Shown one piece after another: positions 44,792-54,225 of a stretch of 64,000 nt of DNA. Within the stretch, counting starts at the first letter, position 1. Each line of letters opens with the position of its first letter. The DNA comes from Bacteroidales bacterium UBA4070 (lineage in GTDB: Bacteria; Bacteroidota; Bacteroidia; Bacteroidales; VadinHA17). The stretch covers positions 56,817-120,816 of the forward strand of contig DFYY01000003.1 of the NCBI GenBank assembly GCA_002383485.1. Reading direction: 5' to 3'. The position numbers were made by a program, and so were the translations under genes. The notes under the pieces were generated by a model. The model worked only from the letters and a program-made list of their open reading frames with translations. It did not search any database and was not told the DNA's origin.

Positions 44792-44819
44792 GGCGGCACT
44801 CACCTGATTGCAGCAAAAA

Positions 44820-46277
44820 TCAAGCCAGCAGGTCATCGTCAGTGACCCCGGCCCGTTCCCTCAGATAATCAATTGTACCTACTTCAATAAATGAAAATCC
44901 TGTTCCCCTGGAGAAGTTACCTGCAAGCACCACAACTATGTCACTGTTTCTTAGGCTCTGTCTCTTGAGAAGCTCGCGGATGGCAGTATGGATGAACTCA
45001 TCAACCGTCATTTTTTTCTCAACGAACACGGGAATTACCCCGTATGAAAGGGAGAGTTCACGCATTGTACGATGCGAGTAGCAATGTGCTATTATCGGGT
45101 TGATCCCTCTGAAGCCTGCCATGTTTCTTATGGCAGTGCCATTGACGGTGTCAGCAAGGATAGTCCTGGCCTTGATCCTCACCGATGTTTTCACCGCCAC
45201 CTTTGCCAGGTAAGCCGAGACGGGTCCGCTGAGGGAGCCGGCCGGCATCTCTATATACTGATCCTTTTCCTGCTCAACTTCTGAGGCAATCCGGGCCATG
45301 GTTCTGACTGACTCCTCAGGGTATCTGCCAGCGGCAGTCTCACCGCTCAGCATGAGGGCGTCAGTCTGGCTGTATACGGCATTGGCCACGTCGCTCACCT
45401 CGGCCCTCGTAGGCCTGGGACTCTGTATCATGGAGTGGAGCATCTGGGTGGCAACGATGACCGGTTTTCGCTTCTCAATGCACCTGGCAAGGATATTGCG
45501 CTGTATCCCCGGTATACGTTCAAAAGGCACTTCAATGGCCAGGTCGCCCCTGGCTACCATAATGCCATACGAATGATCCATGATCTCTTCAAGGTTGTCA
45601 ACCCCCTGCTGGTTCTCAATTTTGGCAATGATCTTTATGGGACTGGAACGCTTGTCCAGCAGACGTTGCACGGCAAGCACATCCTCCTTTGATCTGACAA
45701 ATGAGTGGGCAATGAACTCCAGGTCAAGCTCCACTGCAAGGTCAATGAAGGAGAGATCGCGCTCGCTTACTGAAGGGAGGTTGATCCTGACCTGGGGTAT
45801 GTTGACAGTCTTGCGTGAGCCGAGTGTTCCGTCGTTCTCCATCCTGCCAATGAGGGACCTGCCCTCGCACCCGGTGATTTTTATCTCGAGTTCGCCGTCG
45901 TCAATCAGTATGAAGACCCCTTCGGGAACATACTTCGCGATATCGCAGTAGTTGACGTTGATCACCTCGTGTGTCGTCTTCGCCTCTGCATCGCCTGCAA
46001 CCCTGACCGTTTCGCCCTTGAGGAACCTAATCGGTTCATCGCAGATGGTGGTTCTTATCTCCGGGCCCTTTGTGTCAAGCAGGATAGCGAGCTTGTCAGA
46101 GACGCTCCTGGCGTTGGAGACAATCTTCCGGACCCCTTCGGGATCAAGGTGTGCCGAATTGATCCTTACCACATCCATTCCTGACTCGTGCAGCCTGCGC
46201 AGGAACTGGGGTTCGCAGTTCTTGTCGGAAATGGTTGCAACAATTTTTGTTCTCTTTTTGAGGAGGCTTTTTGCCAT
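44820..46277 (-). CDS. pyk: Pyruvate kinase
   Basis: Pyk converts PEP and ADP to pyruvate and ATP. The 485-residue protein has TKIVATISDKN, LLDTKGPEIRTT, IIAKIENQQGVDNLEEI, MVARGDLAIEVP and VATQMLHSMIQSPRPTRAEVSDVANAV. The usual RLNFSHG reads RINSAHL, so the K+-ligand serine is Ala; related Bacteroidota enzymes show a similar run, so it looks like a lineage trait. Together with ppdK and pckA in the same window it controls the PEP/pyruvate node. It starts 11 bases after aroQ. Confidence 0.95.
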   Translation of the reverse strand: MAKSLLKKRTKIVATISDKNCEPQFLRRLHESGMDVVRINSAHLDPEGVRKIVSNARSVSDKLAILLDTKGPEIRTTICDEPIRFLKGETVRVAGDAEAKTTHEVINVNYCDIAKYVPEGVFILIDDGELEIKITGCEGRSLIGRMENDGTLGSRKTVNIPQVRINLPSVSERDLSFIDLAVELDLEFIAHSFVRSKEDVLAVQRLLDKRSSPIKIIAKIENQQGVDNLEEIMDHSYGIMVARGDLAIEVPFERIPGIQRNILARCIEKRKPVIVATQMLHSMIQSPRPTRAEVSDVANAVYSQTDALMLSGETAAGRYPEESVRTMARIASEVEQEKDQYIEMPAGSLSGPVSAYLAKVAVKTSVRIKARTILADTVNGTAIRNMAGFRGINPIIAHCYSHRTMRELSLSYGVIPVFVEKKMTVDEFIHTAIRELLKRQSLRNSDIVVVLAGNFSRGTGFSFIEVGTIDYLRERAGVTDDDLLA

Positions 46278-46288
46278 GTATGTCAGGT

Positions 46289-46714
46289 TTATTTTATTAA
46301 TTCTTTCAGCGCTTCAACAGCCAGCCTGTATCCGTCAGTGCCAAGGCCCATGATGGTTCCGCGGCAGTAACGGCCGGTGATGCTTGTATGCCTGAACTCT
46401 TCCCGGGAAAGAAGGTTCGTTATATGAACCTCTATCACCGGTATCCCGATGGCCGCTATTGCATCGGCAATTGCCACGGAGGTATGTGAATATCCTCCTG
46501 GATTGATGATCAGTCCGTCAGCAGTGCTTCCTGCAGCCTGTATCATGTTTACCAGCTCTCCTTCTACATTTGACTGATACCAGGCCAGATCAACCTCCGC
46601 AAATCGTGACCGCAGTGCTTTAAACACCTCCTCAAATCCTGCCTTTCCGTAGATCTCCGGCTCTCTCGTTCCGAGGAGATTCAGGTTAGGTCCGTTAATT
46701 ATTTCAATTTTCAT
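46289..46714 (-). CDS. aroQ: Type II 3-dehydroquinate dehydratase
   Basis: AroQ dehydrates 3-dehydroquinate to 3-dehydroshikimate. The 141-residue enzyme has INGPNLNLLGTREPEIYG with the catalytic Tyr, INPGGYSHTSVAIADA, and VEVHITNLLSREEFRHTS-type substrate-site residues. It is the first gene of an operon with pyk and three envelope genes. An exact minus-strand -7 box lies 37 bases upstream, divergent from xerD. Confidence 0.96.
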   Translation of the reverse strand: MKIEIINGPNLNLLGTREPEIYGKAGFEEVFKALRSRFAEVDLAWYQSNVEGELVNMIQAAGSTADGLIINPGGYSHTSVAIADAIAAIGIPVIEVHITNLLSREEFRHTSITGRYCRGTIMGLGTDGYRLAVEALKELIK

Positions 46715-46750
46715 GACCAGGGTTCAGCGCGATAGTTAATTCCGTAAATA

Positions 46751-46758
46751 CAAAAATA
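46751..46758 (-). promoter_or_regulatory. -7 box for the aroQ operon
   Basis: TATTTTTG on the minus strand matches TAnnTTTG exactly, 37 bases before the aroQ ATG. On the plus strand a 7/8 match (TAACTTTA, 46792-46799) could serve xerD, giving a divergent promoter region. Confidence 0.5.
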
Positions 46759-46818
46759 AGGAAATAGCCGGATTTCAGACCTTATAAGATTTAACTTTAG
46801 GGCCTGAAACGGCAGTTA

Positions 46819-47727
46819 ATGACAATTACATGGAGTGAGGCAGCGAAGGGGTTCGGGAGGTATCTCAGGATTGAGCGTTCCCTCTCTCCCAACAGCGTGG
46901 CTGCTTACCTGAACGATGTGCGGCGGCTTGAAGGATATGTTTCGGAGCACATGGAGGGCAAGGGTCCGGCCGAGATCAGCTACAGGGATCTCAGCGATTT
47001 CCTTGCGTTCATTGCCGGGACAGAAGATGCCGTTACCACCCAGGCACGGCTTATCTCGGGGATACGTTCATTCTGTTCGTACATGCTGACCGAAGGCATT
47101 ATCACCGATGATCCCTCTGCCTTTCTTGAGGCGCCACGGAGCGGACTGCACCTCCCCGAGGTACTCTCAGTGGAGGATATAGACAGGATGATTGCTTCCA
47201 TTGATCTGAGCACGGAACTGGGGCAGAGGAACAGGGCAATCATCGAGACCATGTACGGCTGCGGCCTCAGGGTATCGGAGCTGGTCAGCATGCGTCTGAC
47301 TGACATCCACCGGAAAGAAGGGTTTGTAAGTGTCACCGGCAAGGGGAACAAGCAGAGGCTGGTACCCTTCGGGTCCGTAACACTCAAGGAGATAGACAAC
47401 TACCTTGCCTACAGGTCGGCCATGCCGGTGATTGCCGATCAGAACATCCTGTTCCTGAATCGCCGCGGAAGGAGACTTACACGTGTGATGGTTTTCAAAA
47501 TCGTAAAGGATGCTGCTGCTGCCGCCGGCATCGTCAGAAATATCAGTCCGCACACCCTCCGTCACTCCTTTGCCACTCACCTGGTTGAGGGAGGTGCAGA
47601 CCTGCGTGCCGTTCAGGAGATGCTTGGACATGAATCAATTACCACTACGGAGATATATACCCATATTGACCGGAGTTATCTCAGGGATACGGTTCTGATG
47701 TATCACCCCAGGGCCCGCAAAAAATAG
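46819..47727 (+). CDS. xerD: Tyrosine recombinase XerC/XerD
   Basis: A 302-residue site-specific recombinase, probably resolving chromosome dimers at dif with FtsK. It has the N-terminal SAM-like domain (FGRYLRIERSLSPNSVAAYLND) and a complete catalytic set: Arg151 (GCGLRVSEL), Lys175 (TGKGNKQR), His245 and Arg248 (SPHTLRHSFATHL), His271 (LGHESI) and Tyr280 (IYTHID). Length is typical for XerC/D and not for a phage or integron integrase, and no mobile-element context is visible. XerC and XerD cannot be separated with confidence from this copy alone. Confidence 0.92.
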   Translation: MTITWSEAAKGFGRYLRIERSLSPNSVAAYLNDVRRLEGYVSEHMEGKGPAEISYRDLSDFLAFIAGTEDAVTTQARLISGIRSFCSYMLTEGIITDDPSAFLEAPRSGLHLPEVLSVEDIDRMIASIDLSTELGQRNRAIIETMYGCGLRVSELVSMRLTDIHRKEGFVSVTGKGNKQRLVPFGSVTLKEIDNYLAYRSAMPVIADQNILFLNRRGRRLTRVMVFKIVKDAAAAAGIVRNISPHTLRHSFATHLVEGGADLRAVQEMLGHESITTTEIYTHIDRSYLRDTVLMYHPRARKK

Positions 47728-47819
47728 AGGTTACGCCGGCTGCAGTGTGCCTTCAGCCTGCCGGAACAGGCTCCGCTGCAGACAGGAAAAAGGCTGTATC
47801 ATTATTTCCGTCTTTTTAT

Positions 47820-47827
47820 TACCTTTG
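47820..47827 (+). promoter_or_regulatory. -7 box for ppdK
   Basis: TACCTTTG is an exact TAnnTTTG match 43 bases before the ppdK ATG. The upstream part (47728-47819) holds imperfect GC-rich inverted repeats around CTGCAG but no clear terminator for xerD. Confidence 0.5.
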
Positions 47828-47870
47828 CGGATCGAAAAAAAAGAGATTTTAATCAATAACCAGATCGAAT

Positions 47871-50600
47871 ATGTCAAAAGTTAAACGCGTTTATTCCTTC
47901 GGCAACAGGACAGCCGATGGCAGGGCAGATATGAAGAATCTGCTTGGCGGCAAAGGAGCCAACCTGGCTGAGATGTGCCTCCTGGGCCTTCCGGTACCGG
48001 CCGGTTTCACAATCACCACCGATGTATGTACGGAGTATTATCAGAACAACCATCAGCTGCCGGCTGAACTCATGCCTGAGGTATGGGAAGCCATGAAGAA
48101 GGCAGAAGAGGCTATGGGAATGAAGTACGGCGACAGGGAGAATGCTCTCCTTGTATCCTGCCGTTCCGGTGCCCGCAGCTCGATGCCCGGCATGATGGAC
48201 ACTGTTCTCAACATAGGTCTCTGCTCGGAGACAATTTCCGGCCTGATCAAGAAGACCGGCAATCCACGTTTCGTGTGGGACTCATACCGTCGTCTGGTAA
48301 TGATGTATGCTGACGTTGTCATGGAGAAGGCAGAAGGCATTGAGCCTGCTGACGGCAAGGGTATCCGCAAGCAGCTTGACGAGATGCTTGATGAGTTCAA
48401 GCACAGCAGGGGTTACAAGTCTGACACTGACCTTACGGCAGATGAGCTTAAGGATCTTGCTGAAGCCTTCAAGAAGAGGATCAGGCAGTCCCTCGGCAAA
48501 GAGTTTCCGGATGATGCACGTGAGCAGCTTGAAGGTGGCATCAAGGCCGTCTTCAAGAGCTGGAACGGCAAGAAGGCAGTTTCATACCGCCGCATCGAGG
48601 GAATTCCTGATGAGTGGGGAACAGCTGTAAACGTACAGGCAATGGTATTCGGCAACATGGGTGATTCATCCGCAACAGGAGTTGCCTTCACCCGTAACCC
48701 GGCCACCGGTGACAATCTTTTCTACGGTGAGTGGCTTGTGAATGCGCAGGGCGAAGACGTGGTTGCAGGTATCCGCACTCCTAACCCCCTCAATGACGAC
48801 ACCAAGAACGAACAGAACAAGCACCTGCACAGCATGCAGGAGTCGATGCCCGGTACATACAAGGAGCTTGTAGACATCAGGAACATACTGGAGAAGTCGT
48901 TCCATGACATGCTTGACATCGAATTCACAATACAGGAAGGCAAGCTCTTCATGCTTCAGTGCCGCACCGGCAAGCGTACCGGTACCGCTGCCCTGAACAT
49001 GGCCATGGATATGCTCCAGGAAGGTCTCATTGATGAGAGGACAGCAGTCATGCGCGTTGATCCCGCACAGCTTGACGAGCTTCTCCACCCTATATGTGAC
49101 CCTGCTGCTGAGAAGAAAGTCACCCCGCTGGTCAAGGGTCTGCCCGCAGGTCCCGGCGCCGCTGTCGGTAAGATCGTCTTCACCGCTGAAGATGCAGTTG
49201 CATGGAACCGTAAGGGAGAAAAGGTTATTCTCGTACGCGAGGAGACCAACCCCGAGGATGTTGAAGGTATGCGCGCTGCAGAAGGTATCCTGACTGCACG
49301 CGGCGGCATGACCTCACACGCTGCCCTCGTGGCTCGCGGATGGGGCAAGTGCTGCATCGTGGGTGCAGGCGGAATGCACGTTGACGTGGCCGGGAAGAAA
49401 GTAAAACTTGCCGGATCGGATATCGTTCTTAAGGAAGGTGATGTCATCACCCTCAACGGTACCAGGGGTAATGTGTATAACGGCAGCCTCCAGCTGATGG
49501 ACGCCACCGAGAACCCAAGGTTCCAGACCTTCATGAAACTGGTTGACAAAAACCGCACCATGGGAGTCCGCACCAACTGCGACAACCCGGATGATGCGAA
49601 GATGGCACGTGAATTCGGTGCAGAGGGCATCGGCCTCTTCCGTACAGAGCACATGTTCTACGGCAAGGGATCAGAGCAGCCCCTGTTCATCCTCCGTAAG
49701 ATGATACTGAGCAACACCGTTGCTGAACGCGTCAGCGCTCTCAATGAACTCTTCCCCTACGTGAAGAAGGATATGAAGGGTACACTGGAGGCTATGGACG
49801 GACTGCCCGTAACATTCCGTCTGCTTGACCCGCCGCTGCATGAGTTTGTTCCCCAGGGTGCAGAGAAGCAGGCAGAACTGGCCAAAGCACTTGGTATTTC
49901 CATAGAAGCCATTGCCAAGAGAGGTGAAGCTCTCCACGAATCAAACCCGATGATGGGACACCGCGGCGTCCGCCTCGGCATTACATATCCGGAAGTGTCA
50001 GAGATGCAGATCAGGGCTATGTTCGAGGCTGCAGCCGAACTGCTGAAGGAAGGCAAGAAGCCGATACCTGAACTGATGGTACCCGTAACCTGCGATGTAT
50101 CTGAACTCGATGTCACCAAAAAGATCTATGACAGGGTTCATGATGAAGTCTGCAAAAAGTTCGGACTCAGCAAGATCGACAATAAGTACGGGACAATGAT
50201 CGAGATCCCCCGTGCCACGCTGCTTGCAGACCGCATGGCAAAAACCGCGGAGTTCTTCTCATTCGGTACCAATGACCTTACCCAGATGACCTTCGGCTTC
50301 AGCCGTGATGATATTGGTGGCTTCCTGCATGACTATCTTGACAACAAGATGCTTGCAGCCGACCCGTTCCAGACAATTGACCAGGACGGTGTGGGCCAGC
50401 TCATCACGATGGCCTGTGAGAAGGGAAGGGCAACCCGTCCGAATCTCAAGATAGGTATCTGCGGAGAACAGGGTGGTGACCCGGCATCTGTTGAGTTCTG
50501 CTTCAAAAACGGGCTCACCTATGTCAGCTGCTCACCCTTCAGGGTTCCCATCGCCAGACTTGCCGCAGCACAGTCAGCAATCAGGGCAAGCAAGAAATAA
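47871..50600 (+). CDS. ppdK: Pyruvate, phosphate dikinase
   Basis: PPDK interconverts pyruvate, ATP and phosphate with PEP, AMP and PPi. The 909-residue protein has the nucleotide domain (GGKGANLAEM, SCRSGARSSMPGMMDTVLNIGL), the swivelling phosphohistidine domain with His483 (GGMTSHAALVARGWGKCCIVG), and the C-terminal PEP barrel (MGVRTNCDNPDDAKMAREFGAEGIGLFRTEHMF is split here only by reading; GICGEQGGDPASVEF near the end). Length is normal. It can run toward PEP for gluconeogenesis or toward pyruvate in PPi-based glycolysis. A strong intrinsic terminator follows its stop. Confidence 0.97.
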   Translation: MSKVKRVYSFGNRTADGRADMKNLLGGKGANLAEMCLLGLPVPAGFTITTDVCTEYYQNNHQLPAELMPEVWEAMKKAEEAMGMKYGDRENALLVSCRSGARSSMPGMMDTVLNIGLCSETISGLIKKTGNPRFVWDSYRRLVMMYADVVMEKAEGIEPADGKGIRKQLDEMLDEFKHSRGYKSDTDLTADELKDLAEAFKKRIRQSLGKEFPDDAREQLEGGIKAVFKSWNGKKAVSYRRIEGIPDEWGTAVNVQAMVFGNMGDSSATGVAFTRNPATGDNLFYGEWLVNAQGEDVVAGIRTPNPLNDDTKNEQNKHLHSMQESMPGTYKELVDIRNILEKSFHDMLDIEFTIQEGKLFMLQCRTGKRTGTAALNMAMDMLQEGLIDERTAVMRVDPAQLDELLHPICDPAAEKKVTPLVKGLPAGPGAAVGKIVFTAEDAVAWNRKGEKVILVREETNPEDVEGMRAAEGILTARGGMTSHAALVARGWGKCCIVGAGGMHVDVAGKKVKLAGSDIVLKEGDVITLNGTRGNVYNGSLQLMDATENPRFQTFMKLVDKNRTMGVRTNCDNPDDAKMAREFGAEGIGLFRTEHMFYGKGSEQPLFILRKMILSNTVAERVSALNELFPYVKKDMKGTLEAMDGLPVTFRLLDPPLHEFVPQGAEKQAELAKALGISIEAIAKRGEALHESNPMMGHRGVRLGITYPEVSEMQIRAMFEAAAELLKEGKKPIPELMVPVTCDVSELDVTKKIYDRVHDEVCKKFGLSKIDNKYGTMIEIPRATLLADRMAKTAEFFSFGTNDLTQMTFGFSRDDIGGFLHDYLDNKMLAADPFQTIDQDGVGQLITMACEKGRATRPNLKIGICGEQGGDPASVEFCFKNGLTYVSCSPFRVPIARLAAAQSAIRASKK

Positions 50601-50618
50601 TCTCATTTATATGCTGAT

Positions 50619-50654
50619 AAAAAAGGAGGCCGCGATGCGAGCCTCCTTTTTTTT
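50619..50654 (+). terminator. Intrinsic terminator of ppdK
   Basis: AAAAAAGGAGGC (50619-50630), 10-base loop, GCCTCCTTTTTT (50641-50652) and a run of eight Ts to 50654. The stem is 12 bp and the site begins 18 bases after the ppdK stop. Because the left arm begins with As it could also terminate minus-strand transcripts. Confidence 0.93.
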
Positions 50655-50672
50655 AGGCAATAGGCCATGAGA

Positions 50673-50740
50673 TTTGCGATTTGGGAATGGCTGAAAGATG
50701 CCAATTGATGGATATTGTCCGTAGGCCAATAAGAATTGTA
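50673..50740 (+). repeat. Composite dispersed repeat, copy 1
   Basis: Two degenerate 7-base units (TTTGCGA, TTTGGGA at 50673-50686), a 22-base spacer, then a 32-base core at 50709-50740. The core matches 61889-61920 at 29 of 32 positions. It sits between the ppdK terminator and the stop of the amidase gene. Confidence 0.75.
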
Positions 50741-50749
50741 ACCTGCAAA

Positions 50750-53176
50750 TTACCTCATAATCACCCACCGCCGTGCAGCATGCTTCCATGCGCCTGCCGT
50801 ACCGGTACGATGGCTCAGGCGGAGCGTGTAGACCCCCGGAGTGATGGCCGGCGACGGTGACCACGGCAGCGAATGAGCACCTGCATCCATTGACCCCCTG
50901 TAAATGCCCGCAGCCAGGCTGCCGTCAGAGGCGAACAATTCCAGGGCAACCTGCCCGGCAGACTGAAGGAAAAAGGTTATCCTCCCTTCCGATGTCACCG
51001 GGTTGGGGGAGAGAGAGAGACCCGTTTTGTCATCCTCAGGGTCATCGATACCGGTGGGGGTAATAATCATGGCATCGTCGAAATACACGGTACCCGACTT
51101 CAGTCCCGCACTGTTCTGCCGCACTACAATACTGTGATACTGCCACTCTCCGCTCCCTCCTATACTGCTTAAGGGAACGGCAATGAGATCCCATCCTGCC
51201 CAGTTGATTGTTGCAGCATCCACCATCTGGTTGACTGATCCGGGTGAATAAAACCAGTATTCGAGATAGTTGTTGCTGAGATCGCCGTAAACCCACATTG
51301 CAAAAACCTGGCTGGTATTGCTGCCTATGGATGGTTTGCCCGTATCAAAGACCCTGCATACACCACCGTCCTCAGCCGTGAAGACATAATCGAGCCGGCC
51401 TGACGGGGCATTGACCTTATATATATCACTGGATGCGGTGAATGTTGTAAATGGATTATCCGTTCCAACGGTACTGCCGCTGGCTTCGGGATCCCAGAAG
51501 GCACCGATATTGTCAAATGACTCAACCACATTGCCCGACTGGTACCCGGCTGTGCGTGTCGTAAACGATGCATTTGCCGGGGTTCCGGCTGTGACACCGA
51601 CAATATCCCTTACAGTGGCATCAATCTCAATCCTGTATACACTGTTACGCTGCAGGGGTGATGTAAGCTCAAAACTGTATGTACCCTTGCCTCCGTCAGA
51701 GGTGAAAGCCTCGCGCATTTTTGGCAATGGGGCCAGCTGACTGTCAAGGAGCCTGATGCCGGCAGAGGCGGTTGCCTGGTCCAGGGGAGCATCAAAACTC
51801 AGCGTTATTCTTGGGTAAAGTGTCACTCCGGCAGCCCCGTCCGGGGGCCATATCTTCTCAGTGACCAGTTTCGGGCGCGACTTCGTGACGAAGCTGACCT
51901 GGAACTCTTCTGCGATGTGGACGCCCCATCTGGATGTTGCAGCAGCGGTTAATCTGACCATGTACGGCGTCTTCGCTGCGAACCCGGTTTGCGGCCTGAC
52001 TGTCAATACCTTGCTTTTTTCATCCCACTCATGGACAACATTTGCCGATGGTTCAAAAACAAGAGCGGAGAATACAGCTTCGCGGTCCATAGGCACATTG
52101 AAACTGAATGTAAAGACCTGGTTGAACGGCAGGCTGTCAGTCACAGCCGGAAGGTGTTCCATAACCACCGGCACCCTTGCCGTGTCAAAAGACGGGAGGA
52201 AGTCGGCCAGCGTTGTATTGCCTGCTGTCACTGCCACCAGGGCAGTAGCATTGTAGAAATCCGTCATCCCGCTTACTATCAGTTCATAGTTTCCGGGCGC
52301 CAGTGAATCGAACATGAAAAAGCCGTTATTCAGGTTATCCAGTACCACAGATCTGTTCAGCGGCATAAGAGTGACCGTTGCCCCGTTTATCGGGGCATGC
52401 CTGTCCGTTGTCCCCGGACCGAAATAGTAAGGCGGCGAGGTCAGCTCATCCCTGACAACCCCGGCAATTATGCCAGATGGGTCAGGGGCTACGATGAAAT
52501 GCTGCTGCAGGGCCCTGAGCATGGCCCAGGCTTCGTGATGCAGATGGTTCGCATTGCGAAGACGCCATCCCTCCGGGATATAGTCATGGTATGAACCCTC
52601 GGAGAGGACCCCGGGCATGTTAAGTGTTCTGAGAACGCCAAGCCCCACCTGGCTGCCCCACTCCGGGTAAAATGTCCAGTCGCCCTTTACCCACTCGAAT
52701 GAATGGGTCCAGCAGTTGCTCTTCTCGTAGATCTTCGCCCAGAGGATATGTGCAAGGCTTTTGGCTGCAGGGTAATCCGGGGCGTTGTCATAACCCCTGA
52801 AGAGCATCAGCGGCTGGTTGCGGGTACCGTCAAAGCCGTTGCTGTGTATTGAGAGAAATATATCTGCGTTGGCGGTGTTGGCCATAGCTGCAATAACTGA
52901 CAGCGCCAGGTCGTCCGATGTGAAGTTTGTTGTGCGGGACATGTAGACTGTGGCGTTGCGGTCCTCAAGCAACTGTCTCAGGAAAAGACCCTTTTCAAGG
53001 TTTCCCTCCGACTCCCAAAAATCAGTGGCAATCATATGCCTGTCATCCCCGTCATATCCCCCGTGCCCCGGATTCAGGAATATTTTTATGCCGCTGAAGT
53101 CAGCATTCTGGCCGGAAAGGGTTGCCGGGGCTATCATGATCACTGCCAGCATCCAAACGCAAATACTACATCTCAT
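50750..53176 (-). CDS. T9SS-secreted N-acetylmuramoyl-L-alanine amidase
   Basis: An 808-residue exported protein. After a signal peptide (about 1-23, ending TLSGQ) comes an Amidase_3 domain (about 28-230) with the zinc His38 (LNPGHGGYDGD), the ESEGNLEKG Glu, LSIHSNGFDG and the catalytic GVLSEGSYHD. Two or three Ig-like beta-sandwich domains follow (about 235-330, 335-435, 440-535). A jelly-roll-like module lies at about 540-715. A type A T9SS sorting domain closes it (SLSPNPVTSEGRITF to the C terminus). It likely cuts peptidoglycan or muropeptides outside the cell. Its start overlaps the stop of the preceding propeller gene by 4 bases. Confidence 0.88.
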   Translation of the reverse strand: MRCSICVWMLAVIMIAPATLSGQNADFSGIKIFLNPGHGGYDGDDRHMIATDFWESEGNLEKGLFLRQLLEDRNATVYMSRTTNFTSDDLALSVIAAMANTANADIFLSIHSNGFDGTRNQPLMLFRGYDNAPDYPAAKSLAHILWAKIYEKSNCWTHSFEWVKGDWTFYPEWGSQVGLGVLRTLNMPGVLSEGSYHDYIPEGWRLRNANHLHHEAWAMLRALQQHFIVAPDPSGIIAGVVRDELTSPPYYFGPGTTDRHAPINGATVTLMPLNRSVVLDNLNNGFFMFDSLAPGNYELIVSGMTDFYNATALVAVTAGNTTLADFLPSFDTARVPVVMEHLPAVTDSLPFNQVFTFSFNVPMDREAVFSALVFEPSANVVHEWDEKSKVLTVRPQTGFAAKTPYMVRLTAAATSRWGVHIAEEFQVSFVTKSRPKLVTEKIWPPDGAAGVTLYPRITLSFDAPLDQATASAGIRLLDSQLAPLPKMREAFTSDGGKGTYSFELTSPLQRNSVYRIEIDATVRDIVGVTAGTPANASFTTRTAGYQSGNVVESFDNIGAFWDPEASGSTVGTDNPFTTFTASSDIYKVNAPSGRLDYVFTAEDGGVCRVFDTGKPSIGSNTSQVFAMWVYGDLSNNYLEYWFYSPGSVNQMVDAATINWAGWDLIAVPLSSIGGSGEWQYHSIVVRQNSAGLKSGTVYFDDAMIITPTGIDDPEDDKTGLSLSPNPVTSEGRITFFLQSAGQVALELFASDGSLAAGIYRGSMDAGAHSLPWSPSPAITPGVYTLRLSHRTGTAGAWKHAARRWVIMR

Positions 53177-54084
53177 CTGACTCTCACCTTCATTATATAA
53201 ATCTCGCCTTTGTCAGTGCAGAAGGCAATTTTCCTGTTGCCTGCGGCGAAAGGAAACATCTCAGACCTCTCCGGCGTGGCAGTAAGGGTTTTACTCGTTT
53301 TGTCACCAAGCGAATAGTAAACAAGTTCCGAAGATGTTATCATGTGTCCGTCATCCTTATCGTCCATACCGATCACCAGCTTGTTATTGAACCACTTCGG
53401 GGCATTGATCCGTCCCAGGTCATGCAGTATTTTGCCATCGGTGTCACAGATGTAGCTGCCCCTTCCCTGGTAATTATACAGAATCATGGTACCGTCGGGA
53501 GAGAGTGATGCCCAAATATAGAATCCTTCGCCGTTAGGCATAAGGCTCTTTTTTTCGCCTCCGCGATAAAGAACAGGCATCATCTCCTCAATCACAACGA
53601 AGGAGATGTCATTGCCGGACTTTAGCGCGGCCCCTTTCTGCTCAATCATTGCTTCGGACTCCGATACAAGAAGCACGGAGTTTCCCGCCACTGCAGGAGG
53701 CATAACGTCTCTCCCTTTTTCAACCAGGGCCTCCTTGTCGCCTGAGGGTATATCATAGCTCCAAACGGAAGAGTACTTCCTGTTCTCACTGAAAAAATCA
53801 CTCCGGTAGAAGACCTTCCTTCCGTCAGCTGTAGCCGAAGGCTCATAGCCGGCACCGGCATCGGTGCTGATCACCGTAACTGATCCCCTGCGGGGGTCAA
53901 GCAACGAGAGGCCGTTGTAGCCTTCCCCTGACAGGAGCAGGTGGCCGGAGCCGGGAACTACACCTGAAAGAAGGTATGAGCCGTCGGTTCCGGGGGTAAC
54001 ATTTTTAACACTCCTTACCTTGACTGACTGGGGATATGCCTCTGCCGAAAGGAGCAAGATCACAAGCAGGATTACTGTTCTCAT
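53173..54084 (-). CDS. Exported TolB-like beta-propeller protein
   Basis: A 303-residue protein with a signal peptide (about 1-19, SAEAYPQ). The body shows repeated beta-blade motifs of the PD40/WD40-like type, such as GYEPSATADGRKVFYRSDFF, ASLSPDGTMILYNYQG and MFPFAAGNRKIAFCTDKG. Such propellers bind proteins or glycans. The gene overlaps the amidase gene by 4 bases, so it may help the amidase; this is inference from coupling only. A weak minus-strand box (TATCTTTA, 54111-54104) lies 20 bases upstream. Confidence 0.78.
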   Translation of the reverse strand: MRTVILLVILLLSAEAYPQSVKVRSVKNVTPGTDGSYLLSGVVPGSGHLLLSGEGYNGLSLLDPRRGSVTVISTDAGAGYEPSATADGRKVFYRSDFFSENRKYSSVWSYDIPSGDKEALVEKGRDVMPPAVAGNSVLLVSESEAMIEQKGAALKSGNDISFVVIEEMMPVLYRGGEKKSLMPNGEGFYIWASLSPDGTMILYNYQGRGSYICDTDGKILHDLGRINAPKWFNNKLVIGMDDKDDGHMITSSELVYYSLGDKTSKTLTATPERSEMFPFAAGNRKIAFCTDKGEIYIMKVRVR

Positions 54085-54193
54085 TTCATTGCATATTGAC
54101 CTTTAAAGATAATTATTCCCAATCAATCCGGACATTTTACTTCATCATCCGGATATTTGATTTTTGTCAGGGTATTTAAATACTTAATATTAT

Positions 54194-54201
54194 TAACTTT
54201 G
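54194..54201 (+). promoter_or_regulatory. -7 box for pckA
   Basis: TAACTTTG is an exact TAnnTTTG match. An in-frame ATG follows immediately at 54202, too close to a start site placed about 7 bases after the box, so the ATG pair at 54226/54229 is preferred for translation. Confidence 0.55.
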
Positions 54202-54225
54202 ATGGACATCAAAACCCTTACAGAC

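Noticed and set aside
46819..47727. Integrase of a mobile element
   Set aside because: Length and motifs fit chromosomal XerC/D, and there are no attachment repeats, tRNA gene or cargo genes nearby.
48956..49654. 232-codon open frame on the minus strand
   Set aside because: It is antisense to the central part of ppdK and has no domain or promoter support.
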